Origin: Phycisphaeraceae bacterium
GTDB lineage: Bacteria; Planctomycetota; Phycisphaerae; Phycisphaerales; Phycisphaeraceae
DNA length: 64,000 bases
NCBI GenBank assembly: GCA_029260595.1
Contig: JAJDCY010000010.1
Location: forward strand, 359,675 to 423,674
Direction: 5' to 3'
Positions 25,487-35,437 of this stretch are shown here, piece after piece (position 1 is the first letter of the stretch; each line of letters starts with the position of its first letter). The translations under genes and the position numbers were made by a program. Under the pieces are notes generated by a model. It saw nothing but the letters and a program-made list of their open reading frames with translations. It had not been told where the DNA came from and did not search any database.

Positions 25487-27001
25487 CTACGAACGATCCA
25501 CCTCGCCGGGCTTTGGTTCCCGCAGCAGTACCCGGGCACCGCTGGATAGGCCGTCGATCACTTCCACCAACGATTCACCGGTCCTGCCGATCCGGATGAT
25601 TTGTTTGCGGACGCGCCGGCCGTTGCTCGACGCGACGTAACAGTAGCGCTCGACCCCCTTGGATCGCACGGCCTGGATGGGCACGGCGAGCACGTCGCGC
25701 GCATGATCCACCATGATGCGCCCGGAGCATCGCATGGCCGGCTTCAACGACGGGTCGAAATCGGGCGGGAGGTCGACGCGCACGACATACTCGCGCAGCT
25801 CGGGGTTCAGCCAACCCCCGTCCTCCGCCATCACGCCGATCTGACTCACGACGCCCTGTACGGCTGTACCGGGCCTGGCATCGATGTTGACCTCGACCCG
25901 CTGCGCGGCTGCGACCTGTGGGAGCATCGACTCGTGCACCTTCAGCGCCGCGACCATCTGCCGTGTGTCCGGGAGGATCAGCATTGTTTCGTTGAACTTG
26001 ACCTGCCGCCCAGTGGTGATCGGGCTGTCCCGCCGCCAGTGTGGGCCGATGGAGGTGGCGTAGACCACGATCCCCGCTTGCGGTGCGCGGACGACGGTGT
26101 TGGCCAACTGCTCTCGCAGCTTTTCGAGCTTCGTCTGGCGGATGCTCAGTGCGCGCTGCTTGCTCTGTAGCTGTGCGCGCGCCTGGGCGACTTCGCTTTG
26201 GTTGCTTTGGATCGTGCGGTCGAGTTCGGCCTGTGCTTGCTCGAGCGCCGACTGGACGCGCCTGTGCTCCATTGGACGTGTGTAATCGTCGTAAACCTGG
26301 ATATCCAACTCAGCCGTCGCCAGTGTATTTTCCGCGTCGATCACGGCGATCTCGTCGTCTTCCAACTCGCCGAGGCTGATGAACTTTTCCTGGTAGAGCT
26401 GGCGGCTAAGCTCCAGGTCGCGCTCCGATCGAACGACGTTGCGCTTGGCTTTTTCCAGCAGCAGCCGCAACTCGCGGACGCGTTGCGGGTCGACGCCTTG
26501 CTCCCACCGGGCCAGGTCCAGGCGGGCCAGGTCGCGGGCGAGTTCGGCGGCACCGCGTCGGCTGGTGGACTGGCTGTCCTGTATCGCGAGTTGCTGCTCG
26601 GCTGCGACGTGCTCGGCACGGGCCTGCTCGACCTGCAACTCCTCCTGTTCGATCTTCTCGGAGATCGCATCGTCAGCCAACCGCATCAGGACATCGCCCT
26701 CGGCGACGGGCGTCCCTTCCTCGATCACCTCGGTAATGGTGGTGTCGCCATCAACCTGACACTTGATCTCGACAACGCGTTTGGCTTCGAGCTCACCGGA
26801 CGCGAGGACGGTGACGGGGAAGGATCGCGGCTGAACTTCGAAATACTGCGACGACGGGTCGAATCCGGTATTGGGATTCGTTGTACCCGTGTCGGGCGAG
26901 CTATCACGGTCGCCGAGACGGCCGATGCCTAGCGCGACAGCGAACATCAGCGCCACAGCGCCGAGCGTCACCCCCACCGCGATGGTCCGGCGCTTCGTCA
27001 T
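25487..27001 (-). CDS. HlyD/RND-type periplasmic adaptor protein
   Basis: 504 residues from the ATG at 27001. One membrane anchor (about 6-24) precedes a lipoyl/barrel-sandwich half (VLASGELEAKRVVEIKCQVDGDTTITEVIEEGTPVAEGDVLMRLAD), a very long coiled-coil hairpin (about 115-320), the second lipoyl half (NTVVRAPQAGIVVYA), a beta barrel and a C-terminal membrane-proximal domain ending ARVLLREPKPGEV. Such adaptors connect an inner-membrane pump with TolC. The start overlaps the end of the TolC-family gene by four bases (ATGA). The pump itself is not encoded here: the next gene downstream is convergent. Confidence 0.88.
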   Translation of the reverse strand: MTKRRTIAVGVTLGAVALMFAVALGIGRLGDRDSSPDTGTTNPNTGFDPSSQYFEVQPRSFPVTVLASGELEAKRVVEIKCQVDGDTTITEVIEEGTPVAEGDVLMRLADDAISEKIEQEELQVEQARAEHVAAEQQLAIQDSQSTSRRGAAELARDLARLDLARWEQGVDPQRVRELRLLLEKAKRNVVRSERDLELSRQLYQEKFISLGELEDDEIAVIDAENTLATAELDIQVYDDYTRPMEHRRVQSALEQAQAELDRTIQSNQSEVAQARAQLQSKQRALSIRQTKLEKLREQLANTVVRAPQAGIVVYATSIGPHWRRDSPITTGRQVKFNETMLILPDTRQMVAALKVHESMLPQVAAAQRVEVNIDARPGTAVQGVVSQIGVMAEDGGWLNPELREYVVRVDLPPDFDPSLKPAMRCSGRIMVDHARDVLAVPIQAVRSKGVERYCYVASSNGRRVRKQIIRIGRTGESLVEVIDGLSSGARVLLREPKPGEVDRS

Positions 27002-28764
27002 GATGCCTCCATCATGCGCTGGGCATTGTCTGGGGCCGCGGCCGGATCGATCGGTTCGAGCTTGGCGGGCAGTTGCCACTGGCCCTGCGGCGTGACGCGC
27101 ATCTGCCCCGTTGCGACGAGGTATTGCAGCAGGCTTACGCGGACGTCGCGCAGCGCCTCGTCGCGGCTGTTCATCGCGTCGAGGAGATCTTCCTGCGCCT
27201 CGATGAAGTCGCGTGGGCCCAGGGCGCGCAGGCGTAGCACGACGCCGCGCAGTCGCTTTTGCGCGAGATCAATGTTCCGGTTCTGCAGGCCCAGCGTGGC
27301 TTTCGCCTGCTCGAGGCTGCGGATGGCGGAGCGGACCTGTAGCGCGATGGCATCGCGTTGTTGCGCGTAGTCGCGGTGCGCACGTTCCATTTCGATCAAA
27401 GACTCGCGGTGGTCGAGGCTCTCGATGCGGCGGTCGAGCGGCACACCGAAGGTAACACCCGCGGTGTAGGCGGCTGACCCGGCGTCCACGTCGAGCCCCG
27501 CGTACTTTTTGTCCGGATCGCTCGGGAGCGTGACATCAGCAAACAGGTCCAGATCGGGCAGCAACTGGTTTGATGCGACCCGGACGCGTCGCCGCGCATC
27601 ATTAACACGGTCGCCGGTCGTCTGCAGGTCCAGCCGCAGGCGGTAGGCCGACTGAACCGATCGCACCGGGTCGAGCACCGGGTCGGCAACGTTCACATCG
27701 GCGGGCACGACAACCAACGGATCGGTTGTCCGCATGCCTAATTGGATCTTGAATCGGTCGAGGGCGTTGGCGTAGCGCTCGCGGGCGTTGAGCAGGTTGT
27801 TTCGGGCGAATACTGCCTGGGCTTCGGACCGCTGGACTTCGAAGTACGGTTCGCGTCCGGCCTCGGCCAGCGCGGTGATGCGTCGGCTGAGCCAGTCGAG
27901 GTTGTCGACCTGGTGTTTAAGGTTCTCGATCTCGGCCTGGCTGCGGAGCAACTCGTAGTACGATGTCGAGATGTCTACGAGGAACTCGCGGCGGTACCGC
28001 TCGAACGCGCGCACAGCGTAGACAAGACCGCGCTTGGCTTGGATGAGGTCTTCACGCGCCGCCCACCCGGCGCCGCGCAGCAGCGGGATCGCGGCCTCAA
28101 GAACCAACTCCGCGTCCTGCTGGTCGGTCGCGGTGCTGCCGCTGGCGGCGCGCAGTTGATCCACCAACGTCACCAGCGCGCTGGCTGACACCTCGCCACC
28201 GTAAGGGAGGCGTTGGGTGACGCGAAGCTCGTTAATCAACTCGAACGCCTGGTCGTGATCGCCCGATTCGGGTGTGCCGGCGAATTGGCTGGTCACCGTG
28301 TCGAAGAAGCGCGGCCCCCATAGGTGCTCCTCACGGAGGAACGCGAGCGTCGCCAGGAACAGGTTCTCTTTCTCTCGCCGATACTCACGGCTGTGCGCGA
28401 TCGCGTACGCCAGGGCGCCTTCGATATCGAGCGAGAGCGCGTCAGTTGTTTGCGCGTCTACTTGTTGGTTCCGATCTGCTTTCGGCAGGTGTTGCTGGTC
28501 GGGTGCCGAAGTGTTCTCAACGGCCAAGTGCTTGGCGGCGGGGTTGACCGTCGTGGGGATAGGGTCATAAAGGTCTTGGCCGATCGCAGTCGTCCGGTCG
28601 GGCGGCAGTGGGCTGGTGTCGTTCTGCGACCCTTGGCCGAGGGCTTGGGCCTGCCGGTCGCGTATGAGTGAGTCGACCTGCTGATCGATCAGGCTCAGGC
28701 GGTCCGGGCCAGCGCATCCGATCGCTGAGCTGGCCAAGAGTAGCAATAGAAACCTAACTGCCAT
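26998..28764 (-). CDS. TolC-family outer-membrane efflux lipoprotein
   Basis: 588 residues. The signal peptide ends in a lipobox (SSAIGC, Cys17). A Gln/Asp-rich linker leads to the TolC helical barrel from about residue 115, with long coiled-coil helices and repeated motifs such as AGREPYFEVQRSEAQAVFARNNLLNARERYANALDRFKIQLG and, in the second half, ERAHRDYAQQRDAIALQVRSAIR. TolC-type proteins form the outer-membrane channel of efflux or type I secretion systems. It is the first gene of a two-gene unit with the HlyD-type adaptor. A GTG codon three bases upstream is an alternative start. Confidence 0.87.
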   Translation of the reverse strand: MAVRFLLLLLASSAIGCAGPDRLSLIDQQVDSLIRDRQAQALGQGSQNDTSPLPPDRTTAIGQDLYDPIPTTVNPAAKHLAVENTSAPDQQHLPKADRNQQVDAQTTDALSLDIEGALAYAIAHSREYRREKENLFLATLAFLREEHLWGPRFFDTVTSQFAGTPESGDHDQAFELINELRVTQRLPYGGEVSASALVTLVDQLRAASGSTATDQQDAELVLEAAIPLLRGAGWAAREDLIQAKRGLVYAVRAFERYRREFLVDISTSYYELLRSQAEIENLKHQVDNLDWLSRRITALAEAGREPYFEVQRSEAQAVFARNNLLNARERYANALDRFKIQLGMRTTDPLVVVPADVNVADPVLDPVRSVQSAYRLRLDLQTTGDRVNDARRRVRVASNQLLPDLDLFADVTLPSDPDKKYAGLDVDAGSAAYTAGVTFGVPLDRRIESLDHRESLIEMERAHRDYAQQRDAIALQVRSAIRSLEQAKATLGLQNRNIDLAQKRLRGVVLRLRALGPRDFIEAQEDLLDAMNSRDEALRDVRVSLLQYLVATGQMRVTPQGQWQLPAKLEPIDPAAAPDNAQRMMEAS

Positions 28765-28995
28765 CACTGCATTCTATTCGGCTCAAGTGCCCGCGGCATG
28801 AAGGCCGCGACAATCTCACCTAGCGTCTCTACGCCCCACGGCGTTGCGTAGTTCGTTTAGAACGCCTAATTTCTAGTGCTAATCGGCGGGACGTGATCCG
28901 ATGATCCGGCGGGCCGCGTCGATCAGGGTGCGTCGATCAGGCGCCTCAACTAAACACCCTTTCCGTGTACCCAGCCGCGGCTCGATTGGACTTTT

Positions 28996-31761
28996 ATGCC
29001 AAGCATCAGTTACGACGGGCAAAGCCTGATCATCGGCGGGCACCGGGTCTGGCTGGTCAGCGGCTCGATCCAATACGCGCGGGTGCCACACCAGCTATGG
29101 CGTCAGCGCATCCGCGCGGCGAAGCAGGCGGGGCTGAACTGTATCCGCACGTGCGTCTTCTGGAACTACCACGAGCGCAATCCGGGTGAATTCGATTTCG
29201 AGGGCGATCGCGATATCCGCCGCTTTATCGAGATCGTCGCCGAGGAGGGTATGAGCTGCGTTCTTTGCCCCGGGCCGTACGTCGGCGCGCGATGGGACAT
29301 GGGCGGGTTGCCGCCATGGCTGTTGAATGTCCCGGGGATGGCGCTGCGCGAGAACAATGGGCCGTTCAAGGAGGCGTGCGCACGGTACATCAGCGCGCTG
29401 TTAGCGCAGGTGTCGGACCTGCAGGCCACGTCAACATCGGCTCGCGTTGGGCCCGGGGCCGACAGCGGGTTCGGCGGGTATCCGATTGTGATGATGCAGA
29501 TCGAGAACCACTGGCAATGCGATGAGCCGACCAAGCCGCGGAGTTACCTGACCGAGCTGACACGATTCCTACGCGAGCACGGCTGCACGGTCCCGATCAG
29601 CGAGTGCAACAACCTTTGGGCGTCGACCGACGGCGTGATCCCCTGCTGGAGCGGGGCAGACTTACTGACGGGCGACCTGCGACAGTTGCATCTGGTGCGT
29701 CCGGAGACTCCCCGCATCGTCGCGGAGTTTCCCTGCGGCGAGCCCGACCGTTGGGGCAAGCGGCTCGGCGGCGGGACTGGCCCCGATCGATTGCTTTATC
29801 GGTTGGCCGGGATCCTCGCGGCTGGTGCGCAGTACAACACCGACCCGTTCTACGCGGGCACGAACTTCGCGTTTTCGGCAGGGCGCGGGATCGGAGATAC
29901 AAGCGATTTCTTTGCCACTTCGTTTGGTGAAGGCGCGCTGCTTGGCGAGGCGGGCACACGCGGACCACACTATGCCGCGCTCAAACGCATCAGCGTGTTT
30001 GCCAGTCAGTTCGCCCAGCTTTTCGCCCACCTTGACCCGGACGATCACCACCCGTGCGTCGCCCTGACCGAGGGCGAGCATGCGCTGAGTGTCATCCGAC
30101 AGCGCGGGTCGCAAGGCCGTGTTGTGTTCCTCTTCAGGGGCGACGGCGACCGCAAGGGCGAAACGGCCGATGTCCTGCTACCCAACGGCATCACGTTGCC
30201 CGTTCCGTTGGGTAGTGATCCGGTGACGTGGTTCCTGTTTGACGCCGACTTGTCCGGGGTTGCCAGACTCACCTACACCAACCTGCGCCCGTGGGCTTTC
30301 CTGGGTGGTCGCCTGCTGGTTGTATTCGGCCCGGCCGGCGCGGCGGGGCAGGTCTGTATCAACGACTCGACGCTGTTCATCGACGTACCCAAGGGGCGTA
30401 CGCCGGCCGTCGAGCATCACGACCCGGTGACGGTGGTCGTGCTGAATGAGCAGCAGGTCGACGCGGCCTTGCTCTCGCCGGACGGGTTGTTGATCGGCGC
30501 CGACGGATTGGATGAGCAGGACCGGCCCATCGAGCTTGCCGGCTGGTCGCGCGCGACAGTGATCGATCACGACGGGAAAGTGCGCCGACGGACGCCGGTC
30601 GAGCGTGCGCGCACGACGCCGCCGAAGCTAACGGGTTGGCAGCAGGCGCGCCTCGGTGACGTTCTAGACGGGTCGAGCCCGGCGTATGAGGCGATTGATG
30701 GGCCGGCGTCGCTCGAGGCGCTCGGTCACGGCAGTGGCTATGGGTGGTACCGGGTCTCTAATAAAGCCGCGGCGGCCGGGCCAATGGTGATTGCGCCCGA
30801 GTCCGGAGATCGGCTACATCTATACAGGGATGGCAAGCTCAGCGACCTGCTGGGCGAGGGGCCGGGCGCAACGGACGGTGCGACGAAACTGGATTTGTCA
30901 GGCGATACGGTGATCCTTGCGGATAACCTCGGGCGATACAGCCTCGGCTGGCAGATGGGCGAATCCAAGGGTTTGTTCGGGCATTTCTACGCGGTCGAAT
31001 CGATCAAGCTGGGTAAGCCAAAGACGGTGCCTGTCGGGGATGCGGACCTTTTCAAGCTGCGCGAGTTCTTTCCCGAGGCGCGCCAGACTGAGCGGCCGAT
31101 CGCCAGGGCGCTCTCGTGGACTGTTCGTCCCAAGGGCAAGCAACCGTTGATCATCGAGTTCGACCACCTGCCCGCGCGCGTTTTGCTCTTGGTGAACGAT
31201 CAACCCGTCGCGGCCTACGACCCGATTCAGAGCGCCGGCTTTGCGAGGTTCGTGCTCCACAGCGACAGCGAAACGGCTGCGCTCAAAGCCGGCAACAACC
31301 AGTTGACGCTGGCGATCTACGACCCGAGCCCCGACCCACCGCTCGCAGCGATCGCCAAGGGCGTATCTGTCCATCACGCGACGGCGAATCTGACTAAGAG
31401 TGCACGCTGGTCGTTCGCGCCGTGGTCGATGCCCGATGAGAAGGCGTTTCGTCGGTTGACCAAGTCGGCTGAGCGCAAGCCGATCTGGTTTCGCTGCAGC
31501 TTCAAACTCGCCGCGGCTGATGCTCCGGTGTGGTTGGTGCCCGAGGGGATGTCAAAGGGTCAGGTTTTCATCAACGGCCACAATGCAGGGCGATATTTTG
31601 TCGCTACCCATACCGGTAAATCCGTCGCCCCGCAGACGCGCTACTACCTCCCCGAGCCGTGGCTATGCACCGATCGCCCGAACGAGCTACTTCTGTTTGA
31701 TGAGCACGGCCGACCGCCGACCAAGTGTCGGTTGGTCACGGTCCCCGGCGATCCTGCGTGA
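28996..31761 (+). CDS. GH35 beta-galactosidase-like protein with altered acid/base site
   Basis: 921 residues with no obvious signal peptide. The N-terminal TIM barrel (about 5-330) matches glycoside hydrolase family 35: GHRVWLVSGSIQYARVPHQLW, AGLNCIRTCVFWNYHE, CVLCPGPYVGARWDMGGLPPWLL, and TDPFYAGTNFAF. In family 35 the acid/base Glu is the last residue of an E-N-E motif on strand 4. Here it reads Glu170-Asn171-His172. The nucleophile is probably Glu244 in VAEFPCGE. Beta-rich jelly-roll domains fill the rest, including a late GMSKGQVFINGHNAGRY motif typical of the family's C-terminal domain. It is divergent from the TolC gene and stands alone. Whether it still cleaves galactosides is doubtful. 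Confidence 0.83.
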   Translation: MPSISYDGQSLIIGGHRVWLVSGSIQYARVPHQLWRQRIRAAKQAGLNCIRTCVFWNYHERNPGEFDFEGDRDIRRFIEIVAEEGMSCVLCPGPYVGARWDMGGLPPWLLNVPGMALRENNGPFKEACARYISALLAQVSDLQATSTSARVGPGADSGFGGYPIVMMQIENHWQCDEPTKPRSYLTELTRFLREHGCTVPISECNNLWASTDGVIPCWSGADLLTGDLRQLHLVRPETPRIVAEFPCGEPDRWGKRLGGGTGPDRLLYRLAGILAAGAQYNTDPFYAGTNFAFSAGRGIGDTSDFFATSFGEGALLGEAGTRGPHYAALKRISVFASQFAQLFAHLDPDDHHPCVALTEGEHALSVIRQRGSQGRVVFLFRGDGDRKGETADVLLPNGITLPVPLGSDPVTWFLFDADLSGVARLTYTNLRPWAFLGGRLLVVFGPAGAAGQVCINDSTLFIDVPKGRTPAVEHHDPVTVVVLNEQQVDAALLSPDGLLIGADGLDEQDRPIELAGWSRATVIDHDGKVRRRTPVERARTTPPKLTGWQQARLGDVLDGSSPAYEAIDGPASLEALGHGSGYGWYRVSNKAAAAGPMVIAPESGDRLHLYRDGKLSDLLGEGPGATDGATKLDLSGDTVILADNLGRYSLGWQMGESKGLFGHFYAVESIKLGKPKTVPVGDADLFKLREFFPEARQTERPIARALSWTVRPKGKQPLIIEFDHLPARVLLLVNDQPVAAYDPIQSAGFARFVLHSDSETAALKAGNNQLTLAIYDPSPDPPLAAIAKGVSVHHATANLTKSARWSFAPWSMPDEKAFRRLTKSAERKPIWFRCSFKLAAADAPVWLVPEGMSKGQVFINGHNAGRYFVATHTGKSVAPQTRYYLPEPWLCTDRPNELLLFDEHGRPPTKCRLVTVPGDPA

Positions 31762-31832
31762 GGCAGCGAACCGCCGCGCAACGGTTTGCGTTCGATTGAC
31801 GCCTCACCGTCGATCGCCGATACAATGTGACT

Positions 31833-32153
31833 ATGAGCGAGTCCACCCAGAGCAAGACCGTGCTGGAGGTCGTCGAACCGATCGGCAAGCGCGTCCTGAT
31901 CCGCAAGGACCAGGACAAAAAGCAGACCAAATCCGGCATCCACCTGCCGGACAAGATCGAGATCCCGACGCTGACGGGGCGGATCGTCTCGGTCTCCGCG
32001 GAGATCGAGACGGACGAGAACTACCCGCTGACGCAGTACGACCGCGTGTTGTTCAACCCGAAGGACGCCGTCCCCGTGGACTTCGAGGGCGACAACCGCT
32101 TGTTCGTGATCCCGATCGAGAACATCGTCGCGGTGATCCGCAAAGCCAAGTAA
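31833..32153 (+). CDS. GroES-type co-chaperonin
   Basis: 106 residues. The Cpn10 fold is visible: VVEPIGKRVLIRKDQDKKQTKSGIHLPD, GRIVSVSAE, YPLTQYDRVLFNPKDAVPVDFEGDNRLFVIPIENIVAVI. The mobile loop region (KKQTKSGIHLP) matches GroES loops in position and in the hydrophobic IHL that contacts GroEL. There is no groEL gene beside it, so it is probably one of several copies. The GTG at 31827 is an alternative start. aroA follows 83 bases later. Confidence 0.85.
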   Translation: MSESTQSKTVLEVVEPIGKRVLIRKDQDKKQTKSGIHLPDKIEIPTLTGRIVSVSAEIETDENYPLTQYDRVLFNPKDAVPVDFEGDNRLFVIPIENIVAVIRKAK

Positions 32154-32236
32154 CCGGCCTGTTCAATGCCGCGCGGTGTCGGGCGACTCGACGCCGACTG
32201 CCCGACCGATTGGCCGAGCGCCTGGAGCCCGCCGCC

Positions 32237-33538
32237 GTGACCGACAGCCAACTGATCACCCCGATTCATGCCTTCGACGTGACGCTGACTCCGCCGGGCT
32301 CGAAGAGCCTGACCAACCGCGCGCTGCTGCTAGCCGCGCTGGCGGACGGCGAGTCGACACTGCGCAACGTGCTCGTCGCGGAAGACACCAACCATATGTT
32401 GGGCGCGTTGCAGTCGGTCGGGGTCGAGATGCGCGAGGGACCGGAGGCGGGGTCGGTGCTGGTCAAGGGGCTCGGTGGGCGGGTCGGACCCGCAGCCGGA
32501 GCGTTGCACCTGGGCAATGCGGGGACGGCGTACCGCTTCCTGACGGCGGCGTGTTGCTTGGGGCGCGGCGACTACCGTCTCGACGGGATCGCGCGTATGC
32601 ACGAGCGGCCGATCGGGCAACTCGTCGACGCCCTACAGGCGATCGGCGCGTTGATCGACTACATGGGTGAGGACGGTTTCCCACCGTTGCGTGTTGCTGG
32701 GACCGGCCTGGTCGGTGGCGAGGTCACCATGCCACCAACGCTTTCCAGCCAGTACATCAGCGCATTGCTGCAGATCGGGCCGTGCTGTGAACACGGCCTG
32801 ACACTGAGTTTTGACGGGCCGGTAACGAGCCAGCCTTACGTGCGGATGACGGTTGAACTGATGAACCACTTCGATGGGATTGCGATCGTCAGCCCGCGGT
32901 TTACCCGGATCCGCGTCGAGCCGGGGCGGTACCGAGCCAAGGATTACACGATCGAGCCGGACGCATCGAGCGCCAGCTACTTCCTCGCGGCGGCGGCGAT
33001 CGTGCCCGGCAGCAAGTGCACGATCCAGGGGCTGGGCAAGCAGTCGCTGCAGGGCGATATCGCGTTCGCCGACACGCTGCATGAGATGGGTGCCGGGCTG
33101 ACGTATGGCTCTGACTTCATCACCGTCATCGGCCCGCCCGAGGACAAACCGCTGCGAGGCATCGACACGGACCTTAGCGCGATACCCGACACGGCGCAGA
33201 CGCTCGCTATCGCCGCGCTGTTCGCGCAAAGCCCGACGACAATGCGCGGGATCGGAACGCTGCGGATCAAAGAAACCGACCGCGTCGCCGCTCTCGAAGC
33301 CGAGCTCACCAAACTCGGTGCGAACGTCACGGTGGACGGCGACGACATGACGATCGAACCGCCGCCCGGCAACCAGCTCACACCAACCACGATCGACACA
33401 TACGACGATCACCGCATGGCGATGAGCTTCGCGATCGCCGGGCTGCGGGCCCCCGGCATCACGATCAACGATCCCGATTGCGTCGCCAAGACTTTTCCCG
33501 ATTATTTCAGCTATCTTGCGCGTCTAAGCCATGCGTAA
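32237..33538 (+). CDS. aroA: 3-phosphoshikimate 1-carboxyvinyltransferase (EPSP synthase)
   Basis: 433 residues started at the GTG at 32237; GGAG lies about ten bases upstream, and the frame stays open far upstream only by chance. EPSP synthase joins PEP and shikimate 3-phosphate in aromatic amino acid synthesis. Motifs present: PPGSKSLTNRALLLAALADG (shikimate/PEP-binding Lys and Ser), LGNAGTAYRFLTA (normally GNAGTxxR), DGIARMHERPIGQLVDAL, SSQYISALL, EPDASSASYFLAAAAI, and KETDRVAALEAELTKLGA, DDHRMAMSFA. The overall length is standard. It overlaps the downstream ABC exporter gene by eight bases. Confidence 0.96.
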   Translation: MTDSQLITPIHAFDVTLTPPGSKSLTNRALLLAALADGESTLRNVLVAEDTNHMLGALQSVGVEMREGPEAGSVLVKGLGGRVGPAAGALHLGNAGTAYRFLTAACCLGRGDYRLDGIARMHERPIGQLVDALQAIGALIDYMGEDGFPPLRVAGTGLVGGEVTMPPTLSSQYISALLQIGPCCEHGLTLSFDGPVTSQPYVRMTVELMNHFDGIAIVSPRFTRIRVEPGRYRAKDYTIEPDASSASYFLAAAAIVPGSKCTIQGLGKQSLQGDIAFADTLHEMGAGLTYGSDFITVIGPPEDKPLRGIDTDLSAIPDTAQTLAIAALFAQSPTTMRGIGTLRIKETDRVAALEAELTKLGANVTVDGDDMTIEPPPGNQLTPTTIDTYDDHRMAMSFAIAGLRAPGITINDPDCVAKTFPDYFSYLARLSHA

Positions 33539-35417
33539 CCCGTTTCTAAAAACCGCCGGTGTCTTGTTCAACTACAAGCGGCAACTGGCCGTCGCTTTCT
33601 CGGGCGCGGCGGTGTCCGCGGTGTGTTTCGGCGGCGGGATCACCATGATCCTCCCGGTGCTCCAGCTCCTGCTGCAAGAAAAGCAGGCCCTCCAGGAGTT
33701 GATCACCAACCAACTCGCCGGCCCGGACCGCCCGTTGGCTGTCCAGGATTTCGGCAACTGGTTGGCCGCGCAGGTGCCGACTGACCCGTTCTATGCGTTC
33801 CTCGCCGTGGTCGGCATCATCATGGCGCTGACGCTGATCAGCAACGTCGGGCGTTACATTCACGAGTTGCTTACGCTCACCGTGGTCGCGCGGGCGGTGA
33901 TGCTTTGGCGCGCACGGCTGTTCAATCGGTTGATCCAGGCCGAGCTTGTTCAGTTGATGGTGACCAGCCAGGCCGACCAGATCAGCCGTGTGCTGGCTGA
34001 TGCGCGGCTGCTCGGGCGTGGGTATCACGCGGTGCTCGGCAAGGCCCTGCCCAAGATCCTCAACGGGATCGGTGCGCTGGGCGTCGCGTTGTGGTTGGAC
34101 TGGCGGCTGTCGATGATCGCGCTGATCTCCGCTCCGATCGGCACGTCGCTGCTGCGCACATTCGGGCGCAAGATCCGTCGGGCGTCCAAGCGCCTGCTCC
34201 GCCAGCACGGGCATATGCAAGCGATCCTCCACGAGGTGCTCGCCGGGTTGCGCATCGTGAAGGTCCACCACGCCGAGGGGTATGAGCGCCGCCGATTCGC
34301 CCGGATCAACCGCGGGCTCTACGCCGAGGAAATGTCGCTGCGACAGGTGCGTGCGATCGCTGCACCCGTGATCGAAACCCTGGGGTTGCTGGGTGTTCTG
34401 AGCGTTGCGTCGATCGCGGCGTGGTACATCTTCCGCCGAGACATCGCGCCCGAGCGGTTCCTGACGGTGTTGATCGCGTTGGCGGGCGCGGCGAGCAGCC
34501 TCAAGCCGCTGTCAACCCTGAACAACAACCTGCGTGAGGCTGAGGCCGCGGCGTCGCGGATTTTGGAGACGGTTGAGATACCCATCGAACCGCGCCCGGC
34601 TGACGCGATCGAACAGGGACAGATGTTGCCGCGGCACGCGCGTGAGATTGTTTTCGACAACGTCTGCTTTAGCTATCCGGAGCAATCCGAGCCGGCGCTC
34701 AGTGACGTGAGCCTGCGCGCACAGTTCGGCCAGACGGTAGCGATAGTCGGGCCGAACGGCTGCGGGAAGACGACGCTATTGAGCTTGTTGCCGCGATTGA
34801 TCGTCACCGGTAGCGGGCGGATCGAGATCGACGGACACGATATCGCTAACGTTCGGCTGCGCACGCTGCGCGCACAGATCGCGATGGTGACGCAACAGAC
34901 GGTGCTATTTGAAGGGACGATCGCGCAGAACATCGCGTACGGGCGATCGCACACCAGCCGAGCGGACATCACCGCAGCGGCAAAAGCGGCCTACGCCGAC
35001 GACTTTGTGCGCCGTCTCCCCGAGGGGTACGACACGGCTCTCGGTGAGAACGGCGAGGGGCTGTCCGGCGGTCAGGGCCAGCGGCTGTGCATCGCACGGG
35101 CGGTGTTGCGCGACCCGTCGATTCTGATCCTGGACGAGGCGACCAGCCAGGTGGATGCGGACAGCGAGCAGAAGATCAACCAGGCGCTCAAGTCTCTGCG
35201 GGCCGGGCGCACGACGTTCGTGATCGCCCACCGGCTAAGCACGGTGATCGACGCGGATCTGATTGTCGTGATGGCGGGCGGTAGGGTGGTCGATCAAGGC
35301 ACGCACAACGACTTGCTCGCTCGATGCGAGACCTATCAAACACTGACGCGGACGCAGATGAGCGCGGCGGTTCCCACCGTGGTGACGGCTCCGGGAACGC
35401 CGGCGCTCGGCAGTTGA
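33531..35417 (+). CDS. MsbA-like ABC exporter (fused permease and ATPase)
   Basis: 628 residues. The N-terminal half holds six membrane segments (about 18-330), and the ATPase half has Walker A GPNGCGKTTL (about 407), signature LSGGQGQR, Walker B ILILDEAT and the H-loop IAHRLST. The layout is that of homodimeric type IV exporters such as MsbA, which flips lipid A core across the inner membrane; a lipid or multidrug substrate is equally possible. It starts inside the end of aroA (eight-base overlap), suggesting coupled translation. Confidence 0.9.
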   Translation: MRNPFLKTAGVLFNYKRQLAVAFSGAAVSAVCFGGGITMILPVLQLLLQEKQALQELITNQLAGPDRPLAVQDFGNWLAAQVPTDPFYAFLAVVGIIMALTLISNVGRYIHELLTLTVVARAVMLWRARLFNRLIQAELVQLMVTSQADQISRVLADARLLGRGYHAVLGKALPKILNGIGALGVALWLDWRLSMIALISAPIGTSLLRTFGRKIRRASKRLLRQHGHMQAILHEVLAGLRIVKVHHAEGYERRRFARINRGLYAEEMSLRQVRAIAAPVIETLGLLGVLSVASIAAWYIFRRDIAPERFLTVLIALAGAASSLKPLSTLNNNLREAEAAASRILETVEIPIEPRPADAIEQGQMLPRHAREIVFDNVCFSYPEQSEPALSDVSLRAQFGQTVAIVGPNGCGKTTLLSLLPRLIVTGSGRIEIDGHDIANVRLRTLRAQIAMVTQQTVLFEGTIAQNIAYGRSHTSRADITAAAKAAYADDFVRRLPEGYDTALGENGEGLSGGQGQRLCIARAVLRDPSILILDEATSQVDADSEQKINQALKSLRAGRTTFVIAHRLSTVIDADLIVVMAGGRVVDQGTHNDLLARCETYQTLTRTQMSAAVPTVVTAPGTPALGS

Positions 35418-35437
35418 CCGCTTGCGGGAATCGGTGA

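Noticed and set aside
31520-32236. Upstream extension of the aroA frame through the GroES-like gene into the GH35-like gene
   Set aside because: The frame is open by chance; EPSP synthase similarity begins only after 32237 and the overlapped genes are well supported.
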